Source: Sulfolobaceae archaeon (GTDB lineage Archaea > Thermoproteota > Thermoprotei_A > Sulfolobales > Sulfolobaceae). From it: a stretch of DNA of 64,000 bases. The notes below the pieces were generated by a model. That model worked only from the letters and a program-made list of their open reading frames with translations, had not been told where the DNA came from and did no database searches. The stretch lies in the NCBI GenBank assembly GCA_026627305.1, contig JAPNVD010000031.1, forward strand, positions 1 to 64,000, given 5' to 3'. Shown piece by piece: positions 16,817 to 26,074 of the stretch. The translations under genes were made by a program, and so were the position numbers. How positions within the stretch are numbered: position 1 is the first letter of the stretch; each line of letters opens with the position of its first letter.

Positions 16817-17785
16817 ATGAAAGTAGTTGCAATCGGTGGAGGTTTCGCTGGATTAGCTGCTAGAAAAGAGGGTGTAATAGTAATAGATAATAAGGATTAT
16901 TTCCTCTTGGTTCATAAAATTGTAGATGTTGTGAGGACCGGGAATCCGAATATAGCTATGATCCCTTATCCTAGCGATGTTATTAGGGCTACGATAAAGA
17001 CTGTGGACTTTAAGAACAAGAAAGTTATAACGGATATAGGTGAAATCCCTTATGACAAATTGATAATAACTCTAGGTCATACACAAAAGGCGTTGCCAGG
17101 GGCTTTGAAGCTTGAGAATATAGATGATGCATTACTAGTTAGAAAGAGGATTATTGAAGCGAAAAGCGTTGCAATTCTAGGGGGAGGAGCTCAAGGAGTT
17201 GAGTTAGCTTCAGTAGCTAGGGAAATGGGAAAAGAGGTCTACCTGATAGAGGGTAAGGATAGGCTTTTGTCATATATGTCCAATGAGGCATCTAAGTATG
17301 CCCTTGACAAGCTAACGGAAATGGGGGTTAATGTCATGTTAAAGACGAGGGTCGAGAGCATGGATAAGGATAATGTCGTCACATCCGAAGGGGTGATAAG
17401 GGCTGAAGTAGCTATCTCCTCTATAGGACTTAAGGGCTCATCGCTAATAAGTGAGCTAGGGTTGAGTAACATTAATGATAGGATGATTGTAGACGAATAC
17501 TTGAGGTCAGTAGATTATGAAGACGTTTACGGGGCAGGGGATTGTGCTACAACTAAGGAGTTCATACCCATGTCAGCTCAAGTCGCTGTACAAGCAGGCA
17601 CTAGGGCTGCACTTAACGCTCTTGGCAAAGATGAGGAGAAGTTTAAGTATAAGCAGTTAGGGGTCTTCGTTAAAATTGGTGATGAATACTTCGGAGATCT
17701 TGCAGGTCATTTCGTCAAGGGTAGTATAGCGAGGATAGCCGAGGAAATAGGTATATTAAGGGCTAAGATGTTGCTAAAAAGTTAG
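16817..17785 (+). CDS. NDH-2-like FAD/NAD(P)H dehydrogenase
   Basis: This is a pyridine nucleotide-disulfide oxidoreductase fold of about 322 residues. It has an N-terminal FAD site VVAIGGGFAGLAA, a second Rossmann site for NAD(P)H, VAILGGGAQGVELASVA, and the FAD-contacting VYGAGDCA near residue 240. There is no redox CxxC pair. Single-subunit proteins of this kind pass electrons from NADH to quinone at the membrane face, or to sulfide- or metal-linked partners. I chose the ATG at 16817; GTG codons at 16805 and 16808 would add four residues. Two hemerythrin-like genes follow on the same strand. Confidence 0.8.
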   Translation: MKVVAIGGGFAGLAARKEGVIVIDNKDYFLLVHKIVDVVRTGNPNIAMIPYPSDVIRATIKTVDFKNKKVITDIGEIPYDKLIITLGHTQKALPGALKLENIDDALLVRKRIIEAKSVAILGGGAQGVELASVAREMGKEVYLIEGKDRLLSYMSNEASKYALDKLTEMGVNVMLKTRVESMDKDNVVTSEGVIRAEVAISSIGLKGSSLISELGLSNINDRMIVDEYLRSVDYEDVYGAGDCATTKEFIPMSAQVAVQAGTRAALNALGKDEEKFKYKQLGVFVKIGDEYFGDLAGHFVKGSIARIAEEIGILRAKMLLKS

Positions 17786-17823
17786 GTGTTCTATATAAAT
17801 TTTGGTAAAGCTGAAATTATCAT

Positions 17824-18195
17824 ATGGTAAAATGTAAGGAATTAGTTAAAGTCCTTTTAGAGGAGCATTCAGAAATCAGGGAGAGCGAGAAAGAGATACT
17901 TTCTTCTCCCTCACGTCTTCAGTCCTTTGTTGACCATTTGAAGGAGCATATATTTCTTGAGGAAGAGGCAATATATCCGCTAGTTAACGATAAGGATTTA
18001 ATTAATAAGGCATTAAACGAGCATGTAGAGCTTTGGAAGCTTCTAGATAACCCAGATGAAAGGCTCTTCGAAAAGTTAAAGGAGCATATGGAGTTGGAGG
18101 AGGAATGCATATTCCCTAAGCTTAAGGATTCTGAGGTTGAAGTGGATGTAAATAAAACAATTCCTGAAGGCTGGAAGCCCAAACTATTGAGGTGA
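17824..18195 (+). CDS. Hemerythrin-like HHE protein 1
   Basis: The 123-residue four-helix protein has the diiron ligands in hemerythrin order: H15, H38 and H42 with E46 (HLKEHIFLEEEAIYP), H67 (NEHVELW), and H88 with E92 (KEHMELEEECIFP). Such proteins bind O2 or NO at a diiron site or store iron. It is six bases upstream of a second HHE gene and 38 bases downstream of the NDH-2-like gene, which suggests one operon for oxygen or iron handling. The C-terminal GWKPKLL tail is shared with its neighbour (DWKPLFY). Confidence 0.85.
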   Translation: MVKCKELVKVLLEEHSEIRESEKEILSSPSRLQSFVDHLKEHIFLEEEAIYPLVNDKDLINKALNEHVELWKLLDNPDERLFEKLKEHMELEEECIFPKLKDSEVEVDVNKTIPEGWKPKLLR

Positions 18196-18200
18196 GCTGA

Positions 18201-18614
18201 ATGGAAGGTGTTGTACAGGTAGAGACTAAGAAGATTTCAGAGATTTTAAGGAAGGATCATCTAGAGGAGGATGAGCTAATTGCAGAGCTGTTGTCTAGCT
18301 GGGATGAGGAGAAGTTCTCTAGGTTTTTCGATAACCTCAAGAAGCATATCTATTTGGAAGAAGAATTCCTCTTTCCTCTCATACACGGTAATGAGTTGAT
18401 AATAGCTGATCTAATGAGGCAACACGCGATCATGTGGAGGCTTTTAGAGATGATAGAGAAGGATAGGGAACAGAAACTTCATCAAGTCTATTCAACATTA
18501 TTGGTCCACAATGCGATAGAAGAGAGTGATATATATCCCCAATTGGAGGAGTTGGACTTAGTGATAAAGGTTAAAGAGATGCCAAGCGATTGGAAACCTT
18601 TGTTTTATTCTTAG
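18201..18614 (+). CDS. Hemerythrin-like HHE protein 2
   Basis: This 137-residue paralogue of the upstream protein has KKHIYLEEEFLFPLI, RQHAIMWRL and VHNAIEESDIYPQL, plus an early H (KDHLEEDEL). It has the five His and two carboxylates expected for a diiron site. Both proteins end in a similar P-x-x-WKP tail. The pair probably arose by tandem duplication. The ATG at 18201 follows a GGTGAG-like ribosome site (18190-18195), consistent with an internal operon gene. Confidence 0.85.
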   Translation: MEGVVQVETKKISEILRKDHLEEDELIAELLSSWDEEKFSRFFDNLKKHIYLEEEFLFPLIHGNELIIADLMRQHAIMWRLLEMIEKDREQKLHQVYSTLLVHNAIEESDIYPQLEELDLVIKVKEMPSDWKPLFYS

Positions 18615-18676
18615 GTGGAGAGGAGAAGAAATATTTTCAGATAAACATATATATTTTTCTCATCAAGATATTCTTT

Positions 18677-19414
18677 ATGAAATTAATTGAAAAATTGATC
18701 TCCTTTGCTAAGGATTATGATTATGAAGTGAAGAACGTAACTGTAGGACTTCATTGGACTTGTGTTCTATCAAAATATTGTGGCATTGCGATGACATACT
18801 CTCAAGGTATGTCTGAGCTAGGGGTTAGGGGTGCTGGAGAACTGGAAAATAGGACTGTAGGGGAATTAGCAGAGCTGTTGAGGTCTTGGAACCTTATAGA
18901 GGCGAGCATTGGTTTAGCCTCTATCAACTCAGTAATAAGTGCTGAAGGCGAGGAGGGCAATGTGTTAGACTTAGCCTATAGCGTTAGTAAGGGGAAAAGG
19001 GTTGTGATGATAGGGAGATTTCCAGCGTTCGAGAAGCTCAAAGAAGTAGCAAAGGAAGTAATAGTGTTGGAACTGAACCCATTTCTTTTAGACCCACAAC
19101 AGAACATCATACTATCTACAGCATCTGAAGAGGTTTTACCAGAGGCTGATGTGGTAATTATAACATCGAGTACAATTATCAACAAATCAATAGACAGGAT
19201 TCTTGAGCTCTCAAAGAACGCTTATAACATCCTAATTGGACCAAGCACTCCAATGTTAGATGATCTCTTCGATGAGGGCATAGATGTATTAGCTGGCGTC
19301 AAGGTCATAAACCCTCATGGTGTAGAGAAGAAGATAAGACAGGCTGTAGGTATGATAACTCCTAAGAAGATGGGCGAAGACCTAAAGTTTATAATCAAAG
19401 AAAACAGGTCATGA
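18677..19414 (+). CDS. DUF364 putative metal-chelating protein
   Basis: From the ATG at 18677 the protein has 245 residues: an N-terminal DUF4213-like part with WTCVLSKYCGIAMTYSQG and a C-terminal Rossmann-like DUF364 part (VVMIGRFPAFEKLKEVAKEVIVLE, then VVIITSSTIINKSIDRIL, then IGPSTPMLDDLFDEGIDVLAG). The family is linked to heavy-metal or molybdenum handling. An upstream in-frame ATG at 18590 would overlap the hemerythrin gene and add 29 residues with no family match, so I reject it. Its place after two hemerythrins fits a metal role. Confidence 0.75.
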   Translation: MKLIEKLISFAKDYDYEVKNVTVGLHWTCVLSKYCGIAMTYSQGMSELGVRGAGELENRTVGELAELLRSWNLIEASIGLASINSVISAEGEEGNVLDLAYSVSKGKRVVMIGRFPAFEKLKEVAKEVIVLELNPFLLDPQQNIILSTASEEVLPEADVVIITSSTIINKSIDRILELSKNAYNILIGPSTPMLDDLFDEGIDVLAGVKVINPHGVEKKIRQAVGMITPKKMGEDLKFIIKENRS

Positions 19415-19933
19415 ATGAAATCGTTCTACAACAAATAAAGCTATACCTATTATGAGGGTTGAAATGCCTATGACCTCTATTAGACCAGGATCCCTCACTA
19501 AGTACATCCTATAGATGTTAACCTTTACTATAACTGGAGAAGTCAATTTATTAGTCACGTTCTCTACAGAAACTTTGATAACCTTCTGAACCGTAACGTT
19601 ACCACAGTTTGTCTTCTCAGTCACGTTCTCCACTTTGTTTACTATTTGATAATATGTCTCGTTATAAGGCATTAGAGTCCAGTTCCCTGGAGAAAGGTAA
19701 AGGGTTGCGGGCAGTTTAACAAACTCCCTTTCGCCGTTATGGATAACGAGTAAGTAGGTGGTTATGTTTGTAGCGTTCTGTGACAGCTGTAAAGTACCTA
19801 TTGCTGTTCCAGGGATGTATATGCTGTAAGAGTTTGTGAAGGTATTGGTTAAGGTCACTGTGGCGTTTATGGATGTTAAAGCTAAGGATAGTAGGGCTAT
19901 CCCTAAAGCTATTATCAACCCTGAGAGCTTCAT
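19409..19933 (-). CDS. Secreted/membrane protein of an ABC transporter operon
   Basis: The 174 residues start with a signal anchor (LIIALGIALLSLALTS), continue with a beta-rich outside domain rich in N-x-T/S glycosylation sites, and end with a second helix (LIEVIGISTLIIGIALFVV). No family recognised. It starts within the last codon of the ABC permease gene (4-base overlap, 19930-19933) and so is the third gene of that operon. It may be an accessory subunit outside the membrane. Confidence 0.7.
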   Translation of the reverse strand: MKLSGLIIALGIALLSLALTSINATVTLTNTFTNSYSIYIPGTAIGTLQLSQNATNITTYLLVIHNGEREFVKLPATLYLSPGNWTLMPYNETYYQIVNKVENVTEKTNCGNVTVQKVIKVSVENVTNKLTSPVIVKVNIYRMYLVRDPGLIEVIGISTLIIGIALFVVERFHS

Positions 19934-20670
19934 AGCTCTAACCTCCTGAAAATCATAAAGCTTGAAACAAATAATGCTATAGCGATCAAGGCATCAGCAG
20001 TAATTCCTGAAATTATTATAGGCATGAACTTCCCTCCCTCAGCTTGTCCAATCCAGAGCAGATAGGGGTTCATGAAGGATAAGAGGTATAGTTCTTCTAT
20101 TGATCTCTTTAGCAACAGGTAATATAGACCAATGCCACCGAAGATGAAGATCCCCCCAATTACGAAGAGGGATGCCAAAGTAATTATCCCAGGACTCCTC
20201 AAAGTTAGGGTTAGGGTAAATATTATGTTCTCAGAGAAGAAGTATCCAACTATGAAGGTCAATAGGACTAAGGGAGGTATTGAAATACCAGCCATAGTTG
20301 CGTAAGCCAAAGTTGTTAAAAGCCAGAAAATTAATGGGATTATGACGTCTGAGATGTAGATGTAGAGGAAGATCTTACTCCTACTTATAGGGGTTGTTAT
20401 GAACGATATTATCCCTCCCTTGTATATGTGATCCCCAGTTACATACACTATATTCCTGAAGCCTATAGCGAAGGCTAACGTCTCTGAGACGCTGATTATC
20501 GGGACAAAGGCTAATACTATCCCTAGAAGCTGAAAGCCTGACCTCTCGTAATATGCGTTGAGGAAGATATTAGCTACTAGCATCGTTGGAAGTACCAACT
20601 CTAGTGTAGGTTCTCTATATCTCTCCCTAAAGATCATCCTAAACACTTGAAAACTTCTTGAATACCTCAT
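19930..20670 (-). CDS. ABC-2 type transporter permease
   Basis: The 246-residue protein has about six membrane helices in the ABC-2 arrangement, with cytosolic patches such as [15 protein letters not shown] at the N-terminus and [15 protein letters not shown], the usual coupling stretch that contacts the ATPase. It would form the channel of an exporter with the ATPase encoded just upstream. The two genes overlap by 32 bases. The cargo is unknown. Confidence 0.8.
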   Translation of the reverse strand: MRYSRSFQVFRMIFRERYREPTLELVLPTMLVANIFLNAYYERSGFQLLGIVLAFVPIISVSETLAFAIGFRNIVYVTGDHIYKGGIISFITTPISRSKIFLYIYISDVIIPLIFWLLTTLAYATMAGISIPPLVLLTFIVGYFFSENIIFTLTLTLRSPGIITLASLFVIGGIFIFGGIGLYYLLLKRSIEELYLLSFMNPYLLWIGQAEGGKFMPIIISGITADALIAIALFVSSFMIFRRLEL

Positions 20671-21481
20671 CTAGGGATGACCTCCTGAGGTTTATTATAG
20701 TTACTCCAGCATCATCTAGCTTATCTACAACCTCCCTTACCTTTCCCCTAACCTTTATGTAACCCCCTTCCATTTCCCCTTTCCCCAAAACCTTAATTGC
20801 CTTCTCTGGGTTATCCACTAATAGGTAAATCACTTCCTCATCCTCATTTAAAGCCTCGTTTAGCCTCCCTTCAAAGGTTATCTTACCCTGATTTATGAAT
20901 ATCACGTGAGTTACAACCTTTTCTAACTCAGATAATATGTGAGATGAGATGAAAAACGTTACACCTTTAGCATGAAGCCTTTTGACAGTCTCGTAAAACT
21001 CCAGCCTAGCCTGAGGGTCTAAGTTAGCTGTAGGCTCATCTGCAACTATTAGTTCAGGCTCCTTTATTAATGCAGCAACAAGTTGAACCCTCTGGGCTAG
21101 CCCTGAGGAGAGCTGGCTCAGCTTTTTGTTTAAGTGTGGCCAAAGCTTATATTCCTCGATTAGGTCTCTAGGATCTTTCCCATATATCTTGCCCATATCC
21201 TTAAGGTATTCTATAACTCTAACTTCTTGGGGGTGATAGATTGTTGTAAAGATAACAGACATCCTCTCATAAATCCTGGGGTTGTTCCAGGGATCCATAC
21301 CCATAACTTCAACCTTCCCTCTTGTCTTCCTCAGAAGACCTGCAATTATCTTTATTGTTGTGGTCTTTCCCGCACCGTTTGGTCCAATAAATCCAGTTAT
21401 TGAACCCCTCTCCACACGAAAGGTCACGTTAATTACTTCCTTATCCCCAAAGCTCTTAGTTAAGCCCTCAGCGATAATCAT
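20639..21481 (-). CDS. ABC transporter ATP-binding protein (DrrA/CcmA-like)
   Basis: The 280-residue ATPase has Walker [12 protein letters not shown] (residues about 33-43), a Q-loop, the signature [11 protein letters not shown], Walker [15 protein letters not shown] and an H-loop [11 protein letters not shown]. The C-terminal 70 residues (from about 210) are the extension seen in drug and polysaccharide exporters. It is first gene of a three-gene operon (ATPase, permease, secreted partner). The start is ATG at 21481. Confidence 0.9.
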   Translation of the reverse strand: MIIAEGLTKSFGDKEVINVTFRVERGSITGFIGPNGAGKTTTIKIIAGLLRKTRGKVEVMGMDPWNNPRIYERMSVIFTTIYHPQEVRVIEYLKDMGKIYGKDPRDLIEEYKLWPHLNKKLSQLSSGLAQRVQLVAALIKEPELIVADEPTANLDPQARLEFYETVKRLHAKGVTFFISSHILSELEKVVTHVIFINQGKITFEGRLNEALNEDEEVIYLLVDNPEKAIKVLGKGEMEGGYIKVRGKVREVVDKLDDAGVTIINLRRSSLDEVFKKFSSV

Positions 21482-21534
21482 TAAGAGAATATTTTATGCT
21501 ATTAGTTATTAATTCTTTTCCAATGGATAGTTCA

Positions 21535-23094
21535 TCACTTGAATTTACTCCTTGCCCTAGCGTATATTAGCCCACTTGCGATTAGTCCGACTAAGGATGT
21601 GTAGAGGTAATCCTCGGTTATAAATTGGTATATGTTGTTTACCTCATAGATATAGCCAGAGATCACTAAGGTCAGGAAGAATAGGACTACAGAATAGGGC
21701 AATAGTCTCCTTATCTTAAATGATGCTATGAACACAACAAAGGAGATCAACAAAAGCGGCAATAAGAGGTTAAGCTCTGGCATTTTATAAACTTCAGCAT
21801 AACCCTTATACGCTGGCACAGTAGCTATATAGCCATAGTGTATGGGGTATTGTAATGGAATTGGATAAGTCCAATTAGAAGGTGTCAGAATTATAGGAGG
21901 CCTAGGCTTCATAGAGAAGTTGAAGCTCTCCAACAGCCCTTTTACTCCTTCAGAGGCTAATGGCGTTATATAGGGTAAGTTGAAATCGTAGTCTATGAAT
22001 CCTAGTAAAGTATAGCCTGACAGTGTATAGTTGTTAATATATCCTTCCTTAGCGTAGGGGGATATTATCAGCAGTGGGATCCTCTGCCCTAGACCGTAAT
22101 GGTTTATGGCTGGTGGCACCACTTGGTCATAAAAACCACCTCCTTCATCAAAGGTTATGAAGATTACACTAGAGTTCCAATATTGGCTTTCCATCACAGC
22201 GTTTATTACTTTAGTGAGCATTAACTCTCCTGAAGTGATGTTGTTTGGAGGGTGCATGTCGTAGTAATCGTTTGAACACCCTATGAACATGACCCATGAG
22301 ACTGAAGGAAGTTTGTCATCCCTTATATCGCTGAAGAAAGAGCTCAAGTTTGCGAAGTGGGATTTGTATTGAGAGATCCCGATAAAGGCGTTTAGAGGCC
22401 AAGGTATACCACCCTGATAGTCATAAACGTAATATTTCCAACTTATGTTATATTGGGTTAGTTGATAAAATATGCTCTCGTTGACAGGGATAGCATCGCT
22501 AGCCTCATCGCTGTAAAACGGTGGTGGAAATCCTGTCAGGTAAGCTATCCTGTTCGGTTCTGTAAGGCCTAAAACTGGGGCAAAGTAGTTATCTGCAAGT
22601 CCGTATTCCTCAGCGTAATCCCATAGTGGTGACAGTTGCTCATATGAAAAATAAGCCATTGATTGAGGACCTGAATAGTATACGAAACCAATGGGTTTGC
22701 CAAACCAATAATCTCCATGGTAGGGAACCCATCCCTCATTGGGGTCTTCCACTATAACTGAATTAACGTAATATGGATGGGAATAACCTAGAATAGGTAA
22801 CCAAGGAACGTTAGGTACTGATATATAGCTAAGAACACCATTCTTAGACCCTAAGAGTTGTGAATAATTGTCATAAAGCCCCTCTGGCTCCATTAACGAT
22901 AGTGTAATATTGTTTATAATTGGTGGATATCCGAAGGGGTAAGTCCCGAAGAGGTTATCGAATGAGTGGTTCTCTTGGATTATTATAATGATGTGCTTGA
23001 TAGGGGTTGCTGTTGTGGAAGCCTTAATCAAGGTACTTGAAACAATGAAAAATAGTAAAAGGCTGATAATAATCATGTAAGTTAATTTCCTCAT
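21535..23094 (-). CDS. Secreted phosphoesterase (acid phosphatase/phospholipase C family)
   Basis: The 519-residue protein has an N-terminal signal helix (ISLLLFFIVSSTLIKAS). The catalytic region begins HIIIIIQENHSFDNLFGTYPFG, the metal and nucleophile region of the phosphoesterase family PF04185 within the alkaline phosphatase superfamily. A second metal site lies in FITFDEGGGFYDQ, and HYGLGQRIPLLIISPYA follows. Two or three helices at the C-terminus (from about 437) anchor it to the membrane, so the enzyme works outside in acid. It would release phosphate from organic esters. Confidence 0.85.
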   Translation of the reverse strand: MRKLTYMIIISLLLFFIVSSTLIKASTTATPIKHIIIIIQENHSFDNLFGTYPFGYPPIINNITLSLMEPEGLYDNYSQLLGSKNGVLSYISVPNVPWLPILGYSHPYYVNSVIVEDPNEGWVPYHGDYWFGKPIGFVYYSGPQSMAYFSYEQLSPLWDYAEEYGLADNYFAPVLGLTEPNRIAYLTGFPPPFYSDEASDAIPVNESIFYQLTQYNISWKYYVYDYQGGIPWPLNAFIGISQYKSHFANLSSFFSDIRDDKLPSVSWVMFIGCSNDYYDMHPPNNITSGELMLTKVINAVMESQYWNSSVIFITFDEGGGFYDQVVPPAINHYGLGQRIPLLIISPYAKEGYINNYTLSGYTLLGFIDYDFNLPYITPLASEGVKGLLESFNFSMKPRPPIILTPSNWTYPIPLQYPIHYGYIATVPAYKGYAEVYKMPELNLLLPLLLISFVVFIASFKIRRLLPYSVVLFFLTLVISGYIYEVNNIYQFITEDYLYTSLVGLIASGLIYARARSKFK

Positions 23095-23501
23095 TTTATA
23101 CCTTATTAACAGTTTTTCATTTAAATGTTTTACGAATAGAAACTATATAGTCCTATATGTATTGCATAGTGTAATGTTGAAACAATCCTTCCTCCTTCTT
23201 TTCTTGAAAAGATTGTCCTAAAGCGTAAACCTTAGGAGAAAGAGAAAAGAGAGGTCCAGTAAGGTTCTCATATCGTTGAAAAAGGTTAATAGTATTATTT
23301 AATCAATGATCTTTATCCTGCGCTTTCTATCATATAGCTTAAATCCTTCAATGAGGGTTTTGGTTTTTATTATCACTATGTAGATGAAATTTTAATTCGG
23401 AATTTTTATTAAAAAAGGATTTTTGTAAAAATTTTATCTATTACAACATGATAAAGATATATGAAATAAAGTTTAAATTCGGAAACGAATAGTCTAAATC
23501 C
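23095..23501. other. Intergenic region without a gene
   Basis: About 400 AT-rich bases. A small imperfect hairpin TCCTAAAG/CCTTAGGA (about 23216-23236) follows a possible ACAATC/GATTGT pair (about 23192-23216). No promoter-like or coding sequence stands out, apart from AT-rich DNA just ahead of the gene at 23502. Confidence 0.4.
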
Positions 23502-25601
23502 ATGCGAAGAGTAGACGTTTACTATCCACTGATAGGAAAAGGAGGTTACGTAGACGATTACGAGTTTAAAGGTAAATACGCTTACTTCGTTAGAAGTCCC
23601 TACGCTCATGCTAGGATACTAAGGATAGACGCAACTGACGCTGTAAATAGAGGAGCCTTAATCTTCACAGGAAAAGACATGGCTTTCAGGGCAGTACAAT
23701 CAGGGGAGAGGGAAGGAGCAGGGCTTAATACATCACTTCTAGCCATAAACAAGGCGTTATACGTGGGACAACCAGTAGCGCTGGTCATAGCTGATGACCC
23801 TTACCAGGCTGCAGATTTGGCGGAGTTAGTTCAAGTGGATTACGAACCACTAGAGCCAGTTCCCAACATAGATGTTGCACTCCAGAATAAGGTCTTAGTG
23901 TTCGAGGAGTTAAAGAGCAATATAGTGAAGGAGCAGACGTTCGAATACGGTAAAGTTGAGAACAGGGGAGAAAGGAGTATAGAGCTAAACCTGTATTGGT
24001 CTAGGAGTTCAGGGAACCCAATTGAGCCTTATGGTGCTATAGTGATCCCACAGGAAGACTCATTGTTGATAATCTCAAACCAGCAGGCTGGGAATTTTGT
24101 ATCGAATGAGCTACAAAAGGCCCTTGGAGTGAAGGTTATACACAAAAACGCAAGACAAGGGGGTAGTTTTGGTGCTAAATTCTCCCTTGTCAGATACCTA
24201 TCTGTTCTAGGAGCTGCAGCACTCAAGTATAGGGTACCAATAAAGTGGATAGAGACAAGGAGCGAACATTTACAAGCCTCTAACTCTAGTGGTCCCGAGA
24301 GGAAGTTCAAGATAACTGCATATTACTCATCAAACGGTAAGGTAAACGCTATTGATGTACATGCATGGGAGGATGTTGGTGCAGCTATAGATTCAGGGCA
24401 ACCGTTCAAAGCTAATGCCGTTTTGACAGGTCCATATAAGATCCCTAACGCTAGGTATACGGCAACATTAGTTGCAACAAATAAAAACCCTCCGGGAGCA
24501 TTTAGGGGTGCTGGAACCCCACCACAGGAGTGGGCTCTGGAGAGGCTTATGGATGCCATATCTGATGACCTCGGCATGGATAGGGCTGAGGTTAGAAAGG
24601 TAAACCTGATCGATACTTTCCCTTATGATTCGGGCTTCGCCTATATAGATTCTGGGAACCCTAGGGGTCTCTTAGAGTTAGCGTTCTCCAGGAAGGACAT
24701 ATTCGCTATGAGGGATAAGAATACTGGAGTTGGTCTGGCGATATCTAATGATTCGGAGACACCCTCAGGAAGTGAAACTGTTAAATTGAGGATAAGGAAC
24801 GGTAAAGTGGTTGTTGGGTTGGGATTCGGTCCTGAAGGTCAAGGAAACGAGCACACAGCTGTTTACCTAACCTCTAGGCTCTTATCTATCCCAATAGAAG
24901 ATGTAACATATGAAATACTAGATAACACGGAGATATCCCTATCCTTCGGACCTGGAGGAAGTAGGATGTCAGCCTACACAATGGGTGCAGTATTAGGGGC
25001 TGTAGAGGAGTTAAAGGCTAAGTTGAGGAGGAAGGCCGAGACTATACTAAGGGAGAGTGTGACATATAAGGATGGCTACTTCGTGGGGGAGAAGAGCGGT
25101 CAAAAAATAAAGATAACCCAGTTTGAGGGAGAGGAGGTTCAGTTCACTTATACGCTCCAAGGCAAATATAGGTACAACACTTATCCCTTTGCCTGTGACC
25201 TAGCTGTGGTCAGAATCGAGGACGGTAAGATAAAGCCAATAAAGCATGTTGTCTATGTTGACCCAGGCACTCCAATTGATGAGGAGTTGGTGAAGGAGCA
25301 GGTAATGGGCGGAACTGCTATAGGTATATCAATAGCCCTCTATGAAAGGTATATCTATGACGATAACGGTAATCTTTTGACCACGAGCTTAGCCGATTAT
25401 GGGTTGCCAACAGCTGCAGATCTACCTGAGATCGAAGTACATATAGTTCCTTCTCCCTCTCAGGTAACGCCTAATGGTGTTAAAGGGGTTGGGGAGTTAC
25501 CAGTTGGAGTAGCTGCTGCAGCTGTAGTTAGTGCAATTGAGGATGTTATAAAGAGGAGGATAACTAAGGTTCCAGTGGAGCTTGAAGATATTCTTTCCTA
25601 A
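23502..25601 (+). CDS. Molybdopterin-binding large subunit of an aldehyde oxidase/xanthine dehydrogenase-type enzyme
   Basis: The 699 residues match the large subunit of molybdenum hydroxylases. An N-terminal a/b-hammerhead domain (GYVDDYEFKGKYAYFVRSPYAHARIL) is followed by cofactor-binding loops QGGSFGAKFS, PPGAFRGAGTPP, GFGPEGQGNEH and GPGGSRMSAYT. The catalytic Glu lies in GVGELP (about E665). In Sulfolobales the related CutA subunit belongs to glyceraldehyde dehydrogenase. The FAD and 2Fe-2S subunit genes are absent from the window, so partners must be encoded elsewhere. XdhC, a maturation factor for such enzymes, is at 55.6 kb. Confidence 0.85.
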   Translation: MRRVDVYYPLIGKGGYVDDYEFKGKYAYFVRSPYAHARILRIDATDAVNRGALIFTGKDMAFRAVQSGEREGAGLNTSLLAINKALYVGQPVALVIADDPYQAADLAELVQVDYEPLEPVPNIDVALQNKVLVFEELKSNIVKEQTFEYGKVENRGERSIELNLYWSRSSGNPIEPYGAIVIPQEDSLLIISNQQAGNFVSNELQKALGVKVIHKNARQGGSFGAKFSLVRYLSVLGAAALKYRVPIKWIETRSEHLQASNSSGPERKFKITAYYSSNGKVNAIDVHAWEDVGAAIDSGQPFKANAVLTGPYKIPNARYTATLVATNKNPPGAFRGAGTPPQEWALERLMDAISDDLGMDRAEVRKVNLIDTFPYDSGFAYIDSGNPRGLLELAFSRKDIFAMRDKNTGVGLAISNDSETPSGSETVKLRIRNGKVVVGLGFGPEGQGNEHTAVYLTSRLLSIPIEDVTYEILDNTEISLSFGPGGSRMSAYTMGAVLGAVEELKAKLRRKAETILRESVTYKDGYFVGEKSGQKIKITQFEGEEVQFTYTLQGKYRYNTYPFACDLAVVRIEDGKIKPIKHVVYVDPGTPIDEELVKEQVMGGTAIGISIALYERYIYDDNGNLLTTSLADYGLPTAADLPEIEVHIVPSPSQVTPNGVKGVGELPVGVAAAAVVSAIEDVIKRRITKVPVELEDILS

Positions 25602-26060
25602 AAAGAGAAAGCTTTTTGTTTATATTTGTTTCTTAACGTTTAATCTTATAGACTGAGTTATACTAGGTCAGCTAGAATATCCTCTTTGCGTGAGAGTTTT
25701 ATCATCTATTTTGAGTTATATGCAGGCTGAGGTGTAGCAGGGCATATACATTCTCGGTTAAGGTCTAACCTCTATACAACAAATGGGCGAAAGAAAAGTA
25801 AAATTAAACCTTCTTTTTCATATGTCTACGGAAAGAGCTAAAGTGCCTGATACAAAGAACGATAGATCTAGCCTTAGGGTATAAAGTAGGTCATAACGGC
25901 AGTATCTTTTATCATGAGAATGGGACAAATAAAAGAAAACAGAAAGAGAAAAATTCCTTATTAAAATTAAAGAATCATCCATTAACCCTATTTACTTGCT
26001 TTTTAAACAAAAATTTGTCTATTTTATTTCATAACATTTATAAGTTTTTTAAGCATTTGT
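25602..26060. other. Intergenic region with a decayed coding remnant
   Basis: No intact gene. A T-rich stretch right after the stop of the molybdenum gene (25612-25632) may end its transcript. A plus-strand frame from about 25818 reads RKELKCLIQRTIDLALGY, then KVGHNGSIFYHENG, and runs on to near 26070 without a good start. It resembles debris of a transposase or helix-turn-helix gene, without a named match. Confidence 0.4.
26045..26053 (+). promoter_or_regulatory. TATA box of the alcohol dehydrogenase gene
   Basis: TTTTTTAAG is centred about 26 bases upstream of the ATG at 26075, the distance expected for a leaderless Sulfolobales mRNA. Confidence 0.55.
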
Positions 26061-26074
26061 ATTATTGAGCCTTC

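Noticed and set aside
18590-18676. Upstream start of the DUF364 gene
   Set aside because: It would overlap the hemerythrin gene and add 29 residues that do not fit the family; the ATG at 18677 is better.
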